The notes: generated by a model not told the origin, from the letters alone. DNA of 64,000 nucleotides from Phormidesmis priestleyi ULC007 (GCF_001895925.1 NZ_MPPI01000025.1:1-64000); one strand, 5' to 3'; positions 12,379 through 21,246 are shown, numbered from the stretch's first letter. Numbers and translations: made by a program.

Positions 12379-12939
12379 CTACACCGAGTCTACGAGTCCC
12401 ATGCGCTCCCACCAGCGATTGAGCGGAAAGTAAACGATCGGTGCCCACAAACTGCTGAGAATTGCAGAACTGAGAGCAATAAACTGGTGATAAGTCCAGA
12501 TTTCGACTAGCGATCGCCCCCCTTGCAGGCTGAATTGGATTGCCGTCACCGTCTCGGCTAACACCGCCATCCCAAACACAATCAGCGCCACTGAGATAAA
12601 GTCTTCTTCAATGTAGCGCTGCTTTTGCAGTCGAGCCGTCAAAACCCCAACCAGCACCAAACTAACTGCATGAGTCGGAAACGGAGAGGTCATCCCATCC
12701 TGCAACAAACCCAAAATCAACCCTGCCATCGCACCTTGAAACATCGTCCGCTTAACGCTCCAGGCAACCACCCAAATCAATAGCCAGTTTGGGCCAATGC
12801 CCGCTAATTCCATGCCAGGTAAGCGCGTTGGCAAAACCATCAGACATAAAAGCACCGAGATCACAGTCACGCCCCAGCTCACGAAAGGGCGCGAAATAGG
12901 GTGACGATCGAACAAATCATCCAAAGCCGAAGTCTTCAT
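12379..12939 (-). CDS. mreD: Rod shape-determining protein MreD
   Basis: A 186-residue inner-membrane protein with about five hydrophobic segments (VISVLLCLMVL, NWLLIWVVAWSV, GAMAGLILGLLQDG, SLVLVGVLTA, FISVALIVFGMAVLAE), typical of MreD in length and charge pattern. It belongs to the MreBCD elongasome that positions cell-wall synthesis. Its start overlaps the mreC stop by 4 bp (12936-12939), so it is translationally coupled. MreD sequences are poorly conserved; position in the operon is the main support. Confidence 0.9.
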   Translation of the reverse strand: MKTSALDDLFDRHPISRPFVSWGVTVISVLLCLMVLPTRLPGMELAGIGPNWLLIWVVAWSVKRTMFQGAMAGLILGLLQDGMTSPFPTHAVSLVLVGVLTARLQKQRYIEEDFISVALIVFGMAVLAETVTAIQFSLQGGRSLVEIWTYHQFIALSSAILSSLWAPIVYFPLNRWWERMGLVDSV

Positions 12940-13751
12940 GGGGTTGCTTCTGGAGAAGGCGCTGAAGCAGGAATCGGGGCAGAAGGGGCAGTCAGTTGAG
13001 GGTCGCCCAAATTAGCAGAATTGGGATAAACCGTTGCCCACTCTAAATAGTTAATCGGAGCAGATAACTCGATTATGGCTTCAGGTGCCGGACTTTTGTT
13101 GAGATCAACTGACTCAATGCGCCCGATCGGAATGCCTGCCGGAAACAATTGGCTAAACGGCGACGTAGACACCACATCGCCCCGACGCACATCCGGGACT
13201 TTCTCAAAAAACTCCATAACGGCTCGGTTGGCTGACTTGCCCCGCATAAATCCCATATAGCGACTGCGGCTAATCGTCACGCCCACCCGACTACTAGGAT
13301 CACTCAACAAAAGCACTTGGCTTGCATCAGACGTAACACTGCTGACACGACCCACTAACCCACCAGGACTGAGCACGATTGACCCGACGCGAATGCCATC
13401 CTGACTGCCTCGTCCCAAAATCACCTGTTGCCACCAGTGATCAGCGCTGCGACCAATCACTGGAGCTGTGACTCCTTTAACCTTTTTAGCTGAAACGAAT
13501 CCCAGGAGTTCTTCCAGACGTTGATTACGACTCTCTAGCTCAATTAAACGCTGCTGAAGTTCTTGCGTTTGAGCATTTATTAATCGGTCTTGTTGAGTCG
13601 GTTTGCCGTGAAATGGACGCGTGAGCAACTGGTAAGTTTCTAGGAGCACACCTCCCTGAGTCTGGCGAACAAAGAGAGCCGTCCCTAGTGCCACACCGAC
13701 CAAGACAGACTGAATTCCGTAGCGTTCCCACCAGCGTTGCAGTGCGTACAT
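12936..13751 (-). CDS. mreC: Rod shape-determining protein MreC
   Basis: A 271-residue bitopic protein with one N-terminal membrane segment (about 14-32), a coiled coil (TQELQQRLIELESRNQRLEELL, about 62-85) and a periplasmic beta domain containing VIGRSADHWWQQVILGRGSQDG and VLLLSDPSSRVGV, both standard MreC features. It links cytoplasmic MreB to periplasmic wall enzymes. The C-terminus is Pro/Ala-rich. It follows mreB by 116 bp and overlaps mreD by 4 bp. Confidence 0.95.
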   Translation of the reverse strand: MYALQRWWERYGIQSVLVGVALGTALFVRQTQGGVLLETYQLLTRPFHGKPTQQDRLINAQTQELQQRLIELESRNQRLEELLGFVSAKKVKGVTAPVIGRSADHWWQQVILGRGSQDGIRVGSIVLSPGGLVGRVSSVTSDASQVLLLSDPSSRVGVTISRSRYMGFMRGKSANRAVMEFFEKVPDVRRGDVVSTSPFSQLFPAGIPIGRIESVDLNKSPAPEAIIELSAPINYLEWATVYPNSANLGDPQLTAPSAPIPASAPSPEATP

Positions 13752-13867
13752 TCAACCTCGTATGTTGGCTGGACAACTTCACAAAAGTATACGGCTCGGT
13801 TCCAGCATTAGAATCACTTTTCGCAATTTATTTCTTAATATCAGGAAATAAACTGCGAAAAACCTGT

Positions 13868-14905
13868 TTAGCGAGACGGGCGAGTGCTAAAGACACGCTC
13901 TAGCTGCTTGAAGTTTTCTAAGACTCGTCCGGTTCCTAAAACGACACAGCTTAACGGGTCAGCAGCCACGTGAACCACAATTCCTGTTTCATGACTGATC
14001 AGCGTATCGATGCCTTTGAGTAGCGCACCGCCACCTGCTAACATGATGCCGCGATCGATAATATCTGCCGCTAACTCAGGCGGTGTGCGCTCTAGAGTCC
14101 GCTTGACAGCATCGACAATCACAGACAGAGGCTCTGACATGCTCTCGCGAATCTCAGGGCCCTTAATTGTGACGGTTCTAGGCAGTCCCGACAGCAGGTG
14201 CAGCCCGCGCACTTCCATCGTCGCTTCATCATCTTGGGTAGGGTAAGCAGACCCAATGGAGATCTTAATCTCTTCGGCGGTTCGTTCGCCAACCACCAGG
14301 TTGTGAACTTTTTTCATGTAGTGAATGATCGACTCACTCAGTTCGTCTCCGGCAACTCGTACCGACTCACTGAGGACAGTGCCTTGCAAACTGAGGACGG
14401 CAACTTCGGTGGTTCCGCCGCCGATATCGATGATCATGTTTCCGGTTGGTTCGGCGACGGGTAACCCGGCTCCGATCGCAGCCGCCACAGGCTCATCAAT
14501 CAAGTAAACTTCTCGGGCCCCAGCCTGAGAAGCAGCTTCCATGACGGCGCGACGTTCTACCCCGGTCACGCCGCTGGGGATGCCAATCACAACGCGAGGA
14601 GAAACTAGGGTTTTTCCTTCATGCACCCGTGTGATGAAGTGCTTTAACATCAACTCTGCGGTGTCAAAGTCGGCGATTACGCCATCACGCAAGGGGCGAA
14701 GGGCGACGACGTTTCCAGGAGTTCGTCCCAGCATTCTTTTTGCGTCTTCGCCGACCGCCAAGGGAATTCTTTCATTTTGATCCATCGCGACGACGGAAGG
14801 CTCTTGTAAAACGATGCCTTTACCTGACACGTAGACTAGAGTGTTGGCGGTGCCCAGGTCTATACCCATGTCCCGGGATAAGGAGAAGCGACTGAAAAGA
14901 CCCAC
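13868..14905 (-). CDS. mreB: Actin-like rod shape-determining protein MreB
   Basis: A 345-residue bacterial actin. The ATP-binding motifs are [14 protein letters not shown] (phosphate 1), [12 protein letters not shown] (phosphate 2) and [13 protein letters not shown] (adenosine). The short N-terminal stretch [12 protein letters not shown] can form the membrane-binding amphipathic helix. It polymerises under the inner membrane and directs cylindrical wall growth. It is the first gene of mreB-mreC-mreD; the upstream 539-bp spacer holds its promoter. Confidence 0.98.
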   Translation of the reverse strand: MGLFSRFSLSRDMGIDLGTANTLVYVSGKGIVLQEPSVVAMDQNERIPLAVGEDAKRMLGRTPGNVVALRPLRDGVIADFDTAELMLKHFITRVHEGKTLVSPRVVIGIPSGVTGVERRAVMEAASQAGAREVYLIDEPVAAAIGAGLPVAEPTGNMIIDIGGGTTEVAVLSLQGTVLSESVRVAGDELSESIIHYMKKVHNLVVGERTAEEIKISIGSAYPTQDDEATMEVRGLHLLSGLPRTVTIKGPEIRESMSEPLSVIVDAVKRTLERTPPELAADIIDRGIMLAGGGALLKGIDTLISHETGIVVHVAADPLSCVVLGTGRVLENFKQLERVFSTRPSR

Positions 14906-15196
14906 TGGTTTCTATGCCTCAGATTAACGCGATGAGTACGATCGAGTGAGGTGCAATCAAGCACCAACAGTTATCGATGTGGATTTTATTACAGTTTCTA
15001 TCCTGAGTCTAGTCAGGTTGCATGAAATCATCAATAAAAAGTCTTTTTCATGGAAGCGCGATCGCTTAGAAGCTTAGATTCAAACTGATCTCATCATAGA
15101 GGTAAAACACTGATTAAATTTGATGTTCTTTTAATTACAAATAAGGACTGATTCAAAAGGTAGATAAGATTTTGTTTGCCTGAATCATTGTTAATT

Positions 15197-15297
15197 AGGA
15201 CTTACGTAAACCTCGGAGGTTTTAACCAAGAATCAAGCATCGTGACCACCATATTGGCTTGAACCTCCGAGGTTTTAGTCAAAATGCATAAGTCCTG
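15197..15297. mobile_element. MITE-like element, family A copy 1
   Basis: About 101 bp with terminal inverted repeats: the left end AGGACTTACGTAAACCTCGG and the right end reading inward AGGACTTATGC...AAAACCTCCGAGGTT. The interior includes CCAAGAATCAAGCATCGTGACC. A second copy, about 85-90% identical by eye, lies at 17589-17687. It encodes no protein, so it would need a transposase in trans. No clear target duplication was seen. Confidence 0.75.
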
Positions 15298-15361
15298 TTG
15301 ATAAAGACCCTTGGAAAGTTGACCCGATCGTCAGCATTTTAAAGTTAGACTTAAGTACAAG

Positions 15362-15380
15362 TGTATTGATCATCAATACA
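15362..15380. promoter_or_regulatory. 19-bp palindrome upstream of ssb, candidate operator
   Basis: TGTATTGAT-C-ATCAATACA is a perfect inverted repeat centred at 15371, about 65 nt before the ssb start. Symmetry, length and position fit a dimeric repressor or activator site. The sequence does not match the cyanobacterial LexA box. Confidence 0.5.
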
Positions 15381-15444
15381 TTAACCGGGCTAAAGGGAGA
15401 ATCTTCCTTTAGGATAAAGACACTTAAAGCGTGAGCAAAGAAGC

Positions 15445-15813
15445 ATGAGTCTTAATGTAGTAACCCTGGTTGGGCGAGTGGGCGGTGACCCAGACGTGAA
15501 ATATTTTGAGTCAGGCAGCGTTAAGTGTCGGCTCACTCTAGCGGTCAATCGTCAATCTAAGAATAATGACCAGCCTGACTGGTTCAATCTAGAACTGTGG
15601 GGCAAGCAAGCCGATGTCGCGGCTAACTACGTCCGCAAAGGCAGCTTGATTGGGGTAAAAGGCTCCTTAAAGTTTGATAGCTGGAAAGATCGAAACACGG
15701 GAGTTGATCGAACCTCGCCAGTGGTGTTGGTCGATCGACTGCAACTTTTAGGGTCAAAGCGTGATTCTGAAGGCGGAAGTGCAGAATCTTCAGGATATGC
15801 AGATGACTTTTAA
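15445..15813 (+). CDS. ssb: Single-stranded DNA-binding protein
   Basis: A 122-residue OB-fold protein: MSLNVVTLVGRVGGDPDVKY, then RLTLAVNR, DWFNLELWGKQADVAANYVRKGSLIGVKGSL and a short tail ending in YADDF, an acidic-aromatic C-terminus of the type that recruits repair and replication partners. It binds single-stranded DNA as a tetramer. The linker is much shorter than in E. coli SSB. Many cyanobacteria have two ssb paralogues; this could be the secondary one. A terminator follows immediately. Confidence 0.95.
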   Translation: MSLNVVTLVGRVGGDPDVKYFESGSVKCRLTLAVNRQSKNNDQPDWFNLELWGKQADVAANYVRKGSLIGVKGSLKFDSWKDRNTGVDRTSPVVLVDRLQLLGSKRDSEGGSAESSGYADDF

Positions 15814-15821
15814 TTGAAGAT

Positions 15822-15854
15822 AGATCTCCGACTGCTCAAAGAAGTCGGAGATCT
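15822..15854 (+). terminator. Terminator downstream of ssb
   Basis: AGATCTCCGACT (15822-15833) and AGTCGGAGATCT (15843-15854) form a perfect 12-bp stem with a 9-nt loop, 9 nt after the ssb stop and just before the convergent SIMPL gene. The downstream T content (TGTCTTG) is modest. Confidence 0.8.
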
Positions 15855-15866
15855 TGTCTTGTGCTG

Positions 15867-16610
15867 TTAATAGCTGATCTGCAAGGTCACTGATCCCTCG
15901 ACCCGCTGTTCGCCTCCAATGACAGGAGTTGGGGCTTGAGCGGCGGCTACCTTAAACCTCTCCATATCTGCCATCAAAGGAATTGGGGCAGACGCACCGT
16001 TAATCTGGATGCTGACAACCTCTTTGCGAGTCAAATTGAGGGCACTAAAAACTGCGTCTGCTTGACTTTGTGCGTCCTGAGTTGCTTCACGCAGAGCAAC
16101 TTTTTGGGCAGCGGCGATCGCCTCATCAGATGCCACAAAACTCACGCCATCGATTCGACTGGCTCCTGCTTTGACTGCATCATCTAACAACGTGCCTGCC
16201 TTCTCAGTTGGGACTCGGAAACTCACGGTATTTGACGCGCCATAGCCCTCAAGCTTTTGACGGTTGTTGTTGTAACTGTAGACCGGGTTGAGGTTAATGC
16301 CAGTGGTTTCAAGCTTTTCGACATTGCGAGATTTGAGCAGCGTCACTACAGCATTTGAGCGCCGCGCAACCTCCCCCTGAACCTCGTTAGCCGTTTTGCC
16401 TTGAGCCTCAACTCCTAATCGCACTTGAGTGACGGTCGTCGCAATCTCTTCGACCCCACGACCCGTGACTGTAAGCGTTCTTAACACTTTTTCTTGTGCC
16501 AACGCAGGGCTGGCTAGAGATAGACTCATCAATCCTAAAGCGATCGGAAGTAGCTTGACTCGGTTCCAAGTAAAAGCAGGATTTCCGGCTGAATTCATCA
16601 TCTTAATCAT
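15867..16610 (-). CDS. SIMPL (DUF541) domain protein, exported
   Basis: A 247-residue protein with an N-terminal signal peptide (hydrophobic LLPIALGLMSLSLASPALAQ, cleavage after ALA) and a SIMPL/DUF541 domain: RTLTVTGRGVEEIATTVTQVRLGVEAQG, the LETTGINLNPVYSY region and a C-terminal VEGSVTLQISY. Family members such as E. coli YggE are periplasmic proteins tied to oxidative stress or channel assembly; no clear enzymatic role is known. It is convergent with ssb and flanked at a distance by two copies of MITE family A. Confidence 0.88.
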   Translation of the reverse strand: MIKMMNSAGNPAFTWNRVKLLPIALGLMSLSLASPALAQEKVLRTLTVTGRGVEEIATTVTQVRLGVEAQGKTANEVQGEVARRSNAVVTLLKSRNVEKLETTGINLNPVYSYNNNRQKLEGYGASNTVSFRVPTEKAGTLLDDAVKAGASRIDGVSFVASDEAIAAAQKVALREATQDAQSQADAVFSALNLTRKEVVSIQINGASAPIPLMADMERFKVAAAQAPTPVIGGEQRVEGSVTLQISY

Positions 16611-16866
16611 TTAGATAACTCCTCACTGAGAGCTATTTACATCAGTGTTGTGGTTGATGCTTTTACTGTGTCATTGTTCAAGCGCGATCGTGGTGTTGGT
16701 TACATTTTTTGCAACTTAAAAAGCACGCGCCGCTATCAGAAGTGGATATTATTTTTGACTAATACGAATCACCCGTGCCGAATGGCACATTGCTATTTTT
16801 GATTAAACCTGAGCGTAATAAAATATTAGTTCAAACTTGACCTCTATCCTGAATAGGAGATTCCTG

Positions 16867-17496
16867 ATGTTGTCCCGTTTACCTTTATATTTCCTAACAG
16901 GATGTTTGACGCTTGTAACAGTGACCTCATCCGCCGTTCCAGGTTCTGCTCAGCTCTTTAACAGCCCAGTTGATCGCTTGTCAGCCAGCGATCGCACAGC
17001 GTTGAGGAGCGGTCAAACCTTAGTGACCGGAGAGAAAGGAAACTACGTCGCTAAGATATTAGTCAAAAGTTCTCAAGATGCCGCTTGGAACGTCTTAACT
17101 GACTATGGCAGTCTCTCAAAGTTCTTACCCAATGTAGTGTCTAGTAAAGTACTAGAGTCAAACGGCAACCGTAAGGTGATTGAGCAAGTCGATGCTCGGC
17201 AGGTCTTTCTGATCAACGTGCGATCGCGCATTCGTTCTTCAATTACAGAGACGGCTAAGACTCGGATTGATTTTCAGCAAGTGGATGGCGACTTGCAAAA
17301 GCTGCAAGGTTATTGGACTGTGGAACCTGTAGCGCCTTTTTCTGGGGCAAAAGCAGATCAGGTGCTGATCACTCATGTCGTAAACGCACAGCCCAAGCCT
17401 GGAACCCCAAAAGACATTTTTTATAATTTGTTCAAAGATTCTTTGGGGAAAAACCTGAGTGCCATCAGTCAAGAAGTCGTGCGACGATCGCGATAG
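16867..17496 (+). CDS. Exported SRPBCC (cyclase/dehydrase-like) family protein
   Basis: About 209 residues from the ATG at 16867, which has TAGGAGA 6-8 nt upstream; an in-frame TTG at 16837 has no such site. A signal peptide (LYFLTGCLTLVTVTSSAVPGSA) is followed by a START/Bet v1-like SRPBCC domain: ILVKSSQDAAWNVLTDYGSLSKFLPNVVSSKVLE and later IDFQQVDGDLQKLQGYWTVEP. The fold has a hydrophobic ligand cavity, suggesting a periplasmic lipid or quinone carrier, but no ligand is known. The gene is flanked downstream by a tandem repeat and a MITE. Confidence 0.85.
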   Translation: MLSRLPLYFLTGCLTLVTVTSSAVPGSAQLFNSPVDRLSASDRTALRSGQTLVTGEKGNYVAKILVKSSQDAAWNVLTDYGSLSKFLPNVVSSKVLESNGNRKVIEQVDARQVFLINVRSRIRSSITETAKTRIDFQQVDGDLQKLQGYWTVEPVAPFSGAKADQVLITHVVNAQPKPGTPKDIFYNLFKDSLGKNLSAISQEVVRRSR

Positions 17497-17547
17497 TCTC
17501 TTGAGCACAGATAAAAATAATCTGGACTGTAGTCTAAACTCTGCTGA

Positions 17548-17581
17548 CTTGATTCAAGAATTCACTTGATTCAAGAATTCA
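17548..17581. repeat. Tandem 17-bp direct repeat
   Basis: CTTGATTCAAGAATTCA occurs twice head to tail (17548-17564 and 17565-17581). Each unit contains the 11-bp palindrome CTTGATTCAAG. It ends 8 bp before the MITE at 17589. Confidence 0.9.
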
Positions 17582-17588
17582 TTAGAGT

Positions 17589-17687
17589 AGGACTTACGCA
17601 AACCCCGGAGGTTTAACCAAGAATCAAGCATCGTGACCGACAGAGTGGCTTAAACCTCCGAGGTTTTGGCAAAATGCGTAAGTCCTG
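17589..17687. mobile_element. MITE-like element, family A copy 2
   Basis: About 99 bp starting AGGACTTACGCAAACCCCGG and ending GCGTAAGTCCTG, with imperfect terminal inverted repeats of about 30 bp and the same interior (CCAAGAATCAAGCATCGTGACC) as the copy at 15197. AGGACTTACGCA ends are frequent in small cyanobacterial transposon derivatives. Non-coding. Confidence 0.75.
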
Positions 17688-17869
17688 TAGAAATAGGTGG
17701 AAATCAGGTAGCAAGATTAGAATAATTCTGAATAATAGATTAATAAGAGTCATGTGCCCAAATAAGAAATGGCGCTGTTCTAGGATGATTCAGCTTAAAG
17801 GTTTCCGTAGCTCTATGTAAAATTTGTCACGTTTTCCGGAGAATCGGAGAACCAGAACGATTTTATACA

Positions 17870-19165
17870 ATGGACACTTCAGAAAATCCATCTTTTATGA
17901 TGCATCCACCGCGCGACCTTTTAGAGCTTCGCGATACCCACCCACCTGAAACACAGACAACCTGCTTTCTAGACCTCCCAAGTTTTCCTGCTCAACTGGA
18001 ACGAGTCGCAACAGTGGATACCCATCAAATTTTTCAACTTGTCGATCGCATCTTGCCGTTTGAAGCCTGTCTCTATCATCAAATTTTGCCCTTGTCGCTC
18101 AAAGACCAGTGTCTTCAGCTTGGCATGGTGACTTTAGAAGATGCCGCTGCCCTCGACTACGTGCGGCAAATTCTGACGTTTATGAACTATTCGCTAGCGC
18201 CTCAAACCATTAGTTCAGACGTTCACTACGCCACTCTTTCTGCCTATCTCAATCATGGGGTCAATCAAGGGCTTGTGGTTCCTTCCTTAGACGATTCCGT
18301 TCTTGCTCAAGAACCTGGAGAGGCTGAGAATGTTGACTTGCTAGAAGAAACCAGTCTAATCTCAAATCAAAGTTCCTGCGAGATTTCAGATCTTGATTTT
18401 TTCTCTAGAGGCGACTCCGCACAAGCTACTCAAGAGGCAAAAGCAACATTTTTAATAGACAGCCCCGATGAGATTGATGATTCCCCAAATCTTCTCTCAC
18501 CCGCTACAGTTGTCTTAGTTTCAGAGCTGCTTCAGCACTCCAAATCTCCCATTCCTGGAAACGCTTTGCCCACGTTGGAAGTTAGTACCAATTATTTAAA
18601 CAGCCCTTCAGATCATTTAGCTGCCTTACCGCCTGCCCAACTCTTGCAAGAACTGCTGGGACGAATTGTCAGCGATGGAATTGGGCGACTCTATCTTGAG
18701 CGCCGCTCCACCACAGGACAAATTCTGTGGAGTCAAAACGGAGTTTTGCGATCGGTGCTAAGTGATTTGCCTCTGTTTAGTTTTCAGGCTGTCATTGATG
18801 AGTTAAAGCAACTTACCCACTTGCCACGGACTCCGGTGCAGCAGCCAAAGCAGGTTGAGGTTGAGCGGCTTTGTGATCAAAATCGGGTACTGCTGCGTCT
18901 GCGCGTGATGCCGAGTGCTCATGGTGAAGAAGCAACCTTGCAGATTTTGCGAGGAGCCGCTCTCAAATTTTATCAGCAGCGGCAGATTGCCAACTTAAGC
19001 CGCGACGCGCTCAACATTGCCCAAGGTTTGCAACAGAAGATGCGCGAGATTCACGATCGGACTCACGCCAGTGCTCAACTCCCTCCTGACCAAGCTAACC
19101 TAACTCAAATCTTACAAATTGTAGAACAACAGATTAAAACCCTCAACCAGATTGATGAGGGTTGA
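17870..19165 (+). CDS. PilB/GspE-like protein lacking the ATPase core
   Basis: A 431-residue soluble protein. Residues about 50-135 (QIFQLVDRILPFEACLYHQ ... ALDYVRQIL ... LAPQTISSDVHY) resemble the GspE/PilB N-terminal domain. A low-complexity acidic linker (about 140-245) follows. Residues about 250-370 (LLQELLGRIVSDGIGRLYLE, GQILWSQNGVLRSVLSDLP, RVLLRLRVMPSAHGEEATLQILRG) resemble the GspE N2 domain that precedes the ATPase. The Walker A and B, Asp and His boxes of secretion ATPases are absent; a helical tail ends the protein. It may be a regulator of type IV pilus ATPases. No pilus genes are adjacent. Confidence 0.6.
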   Translation: MDTSENPSFMMHPPRDLLELRDTHPPETQTTCFLDLPSFPAQLERVATVDTHQIFQLVDRILPFEACLYHQILPLSLKDQCLQLGMVTLEDAAALDYVRQILTFMNYSLAPQTISSDVHYATLSAYLNHGVNQGLVVPSLDDSVLAQEPGEAENVDLLEETSLISNQSSCEISDLDFFSRGDSAQATQEAKATFLIDSPDEIDDSPNLLSPATVVLVSELLQHSKSPIPGNALPTLEVSTNYLNSPSDHLAALPPAQLLQELLGRIVSDGIGRLYLERRSTTGQILWSQNGVLRSVLSDLPLFSFQAVIDELKQLTHLPRTPVQQPKQVEVERLCDQNRVLLRLRVMPSAHGEEATLQILRGAALKFYQQRQIANLSRDALNIAQGLQQKMREIHDRTHASAQLPPDQANLTQILQIVEQQIKTLNQIDEG

Positions 19166-19193
19166 GTTTTGAGTCATTCGTTCAAAACTCAAC

Positions 19194-20249
19194 CTACGCG
19201 ATCGCGGCGGCGGGTTGCCAACGCCCCAAGGGTTTGCCGATGATCGCGAGTTCTTGCATTAATTGGTCAAAGCGATCGGGCGTTAAAGATTGTGGCCCGT
19301 CAGAGAGCGCTTTTTTAGGATTGGGATGGACTTCGATCATCAGCGAGTCGGTGCCTGCGGCGATCGCGGCCATTGCCATCGCTGGTACATATTCTGCCCG
19401 ACCCGTACCATGACTGGGATCGATCATAATCGGCAGGTGAGTCAGCGAGCGCAAGACTGGGATTGCGGCGAGATCGAGTGTATTGCGTGCATAGTCACGA
19501 TCGAAGGTGCGAATTCCCCGTTCGCAAAGAATCACGTTGGGGTTTCCGGCTGCTAAAACATATTCAGCCGCCATCAGCCAGTCTTCGATCGTGGCTGCCA
19601 TGCCTCGCTTCAGCAAAACTGGCTTATCTTGAGCGCCCACTTTCTTCAACAGAGAAAAGTTTTGCATATTGCGGGCACCGATTTGGATCACATCTGCCAC
19701 CTCTGCCAAAGGCTTTAGGTCAGCCGCATCCATCAATTCGGTGATGATTCCCAATCCGGTTGCCTCTCGTGCGGCAGCCAGCAGATTTAAAGCGCTCTCG
19801 CCATGACCCTGAAAGGCGTAGGGCGAGGTGCGAGGCTTAAAAGCGCCGCCTCTCAAAAATTGCGCGCCTGCCGCTTTGACACGTTGAGCCGTCTCGACAA
19901 TCATGTCTTCGTTTTCAACCGAACAGGGCCCCGCGACCACCACTAAAGGATGGTGTTCACCAAAGTAGACCGTTCCGTTAGGGGTCGGGACGGCAACACT
20001 GCTGGCTTCACCCTGGCGATATTGGCGACTGGCACGCTTGAAGGGTTGCTCTACTCGCAAAACTTGCTCAACCCAGGGGCTAATTTCTTGAAGTTGTAAG
20101 GGGTCTAGGTCAACCGTGTCTCCAACCAGACCCAGAACGACCTTATGTTTGCCAATAATCTTTTCGGGGGACAATCCCCACGTCGCCAGTTCGTCGGTGA
20201 CACGGGTCAGTTCGACTTCCGGGGTGCCGACTTTCATAACCACAATCAT
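19194..20249 (-). CDS. aroF: 3-deoxy-7-phosphoheptulonate synthase, type I-beta
   Basis: A 351-residue enzyme that condenses phosphoenolpyruvate and erythrose 4-phosphate, the first step of the shikimate pathway. An N-terminal ferredoxin-like regulatory domain (MIVVMKVGTPEVELTRV, about 1-70) precedes the barrel with VVVAGPCSVENEDM, LRGGAFKPRTSPYAFQG, RGMAATIEDWLMAAEYV, CERGIRTFD and IMIDPSHGTGRAEYV, all family signatures. The N-terminal domain marks the feedback-controlled I-beta type. It consumes erythrose 4-phosphate made by the pentose-phosphate enzymes encoded at 36-58 kb. Confidence 0.95.
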   Translation of the reverse strand: MIVVMKVGTPEVELTRVTDELATWGLSPEKIIGKHKVVLGLVGDTVDLDPLQLQEISPWVEQVLRVEQPFKRASRQYRQGEASSVAVPTPNGTVYFGEHHPLVVVAGPCSVENEDMIVETAQRVKAAGAQFLRGGAFKPRTSPYAFQGHGESALNLLAAAREATGLGIITELMDAADLKPLAEVADVIQIGARNMQNFSLLKKVGAQDKPVLLKRGMAATIEDWLMAAEYVLAAGNPNVILCERGIRTFDRDYARNTLDLAAIPVLRSLTHLPIMIDPSHGTGRAEYVPAMAMAAIAAGTDSLMIEVHPNPKKALSDGPQSLTPDRFDQLMQELAIIGKPLGRWQPAAAIA

Positions 20250-20354
20250 GTGAGAACCTCTGCTGTGTTGTAGATGGGCAGTGTCTTCTATTGTGCGATC
20301 GCCCGCCCTAATAAAGCTATTAAGAAACTATTCGATTCAGGCCCAAAAAACGGT

Positions 20355-20386
20355 TGGTAGATGGGCACCAAACCATCCATCTACCA
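20355..20386 (-). terminator. Terminator of the rpsO-PAM68 operon
   Basis: TGGTAGATGG (20355-20364) and CCATCTACCA (20377-20386) form a 10-bp stem. Read on the minus strand it is followed by ACCG and a TTTTTT run (20345-20350), a good intrinsic terminator about 20 bp after the PAM68 gene. Confidence 0.85.
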
Positions 20387-20403
20387 GCCCCTGCACAATG
20401 TGA

Positions 20404-20961
20404 CTACTCGCTCAATTCTTTCTTTTGTCGTGCCGACTTCCAAGCACCAGTTAACCGCTTGAAGTTGAGATTAAATTCTTCTAAGCCGACGCGGGTGCCG
20501 ACTCTCTCTTCATCCCAAGACGCAGAGATTAAGCCATAAGATAGCCCCAACACGCCCAACCCTAGAAAGCCCATGCTCACCAACACAACCGCCACGTTGG
20601 GCAGTTTGATTCCAGCTTTGACTAAAAGAAAATAGCTGACGATAAAGGTCAACATCCCCAAGGCGCTGGGAAGACCGCAGAAAAACGCCATACGACGTGC
20701 CATGCGCTTGCTGACCACTTCGGGAATGGTGCCTGAACCTCTCGCCGATCGCTGGCTCTTCTTAGCGGCTTTGCGATCGTTGGGCTGCTCTTCTTTCTCG
20801 ATTTTAGAGGACTTAGAAATACTGGGCGGCTTTTCGCGCTTGGGCTTTTTGTTTCCCTTCTCTAGCACAGGATTGCTATCGATCTTTGCCGATTTTTTCT
20901 TTTGGGTAGGCTCAAAGGGCAAGCGATCGGGCAGTTTAGAGTCTTTAGGATCAGAAGACAT
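20404..20961 (-). CDS. PAM68 family (DUF3464) photosystem II assembly protein
   Basis: A 185-residue protein with a highly charged Lys/Ser-rich N-terminal half (about 1-85), then RSARGSGTIPEVVSKRMARRMAFFCGLPS, two membrane segments (SALGMLTFIVSYFLLVKAG and VAVVLVSMGFLGLGVLGLSYGL) and a conserved tail ASWDEERVGTRVGLEEF. This is the PAM68 layout; in plants and cyanobacteria PAM68 helps early photosystem II assembly and chlorophyll delivery to CP47. It follows rpsO by 15 bp, an arrangement seen in other cyanobacteria. Confidence 0.92.
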   Translation of the reverse strand: MSSDPKDSKLPDRLPFEPTQKKKSAKIDSNPVLEKGNKKPKREKPPSISKSSKIEKEEQPNDRKAAKKSQRSARGSGTIPEVVSKRMARRMAFFCGLPSALGMLTFIVSYFLLVKAGIKLPNVAVVLVSMGFLGLGVLGLSYGLISASWDEERVGTRVGLEEFNLNFKRLTGAWKSARQKKELSE

Positions 20962-20976
20962 CGGCTAAAATACTCC

Positions 20977-21246
20977 TTAACCCCGAATGCCAAGACGAGT
21001 AATCAGGGCACGGTAACGCTCTTGGCTATTCTTATTGATATAAGCCAGTAAGCGCTTGCGTTGACCGATCATTTTTAGCAAGCCCGTCCGAGAAGCGTGG
21101 TCTTTTTTGTTGGTTCTCAAGTGAAGGCTAAGTTTATTGATGCGATCGGTCAGCATCGCAACTTGCACGTCTGACGACCCGGTGTCGGTTTCGTGAATTT
21201 GATAGTCGGTGATAATTTCTTGTTTACGCTGTTGCAGCAGAGCCAT
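20977..21246 (-). CDS. rpsO: 30S ribosomal protein S15
   Basis: Starting at the ATG at 21246 the product is 89 residues, the standard length of S15: [48 protein letters not shown] and [16 protein letters not shown]15 binds 16S rRNA early in assembly of the small subunit. The open frame extends upstream to 21360 but that part is unconserved. First gene of the rpsO-PAM68 operon. Confidence 0.97.
   Translation of the reverse strand: MALLQQRKQEIITDYQIHETDTGSSDVQVAMLTDRINKLSLHLRTNKKDHASRTGLLKMIGQRKRLLAYINKNSQERYRALITRLGIRG

Larger units (their letters stand above)
14906..15444. other. Spacer between mreB and ssb with MITE-like element
   Basis: This 539-bp AT-rich divergent spacer contains the promoters of mreB (minus) and ssb (plus), a MITE-like element at 15197-15297 and a 19-bp palindrome at 15362-15380. 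No coding frame or RNA gene was recognised in the remainder. Confidence 0.6.
17497..17869. other. Spacer with tandem repeat and MITE-like element
   Basis: 373 bp between the SRPBCC gene and the PilB-like gene. It holds two tandem 17-bp units at 17548-17581, a MITE family A copy at 17589-17687, and about 180 bp upstream of the next gene in which no clear promoter was found. Confidence 0.55.
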
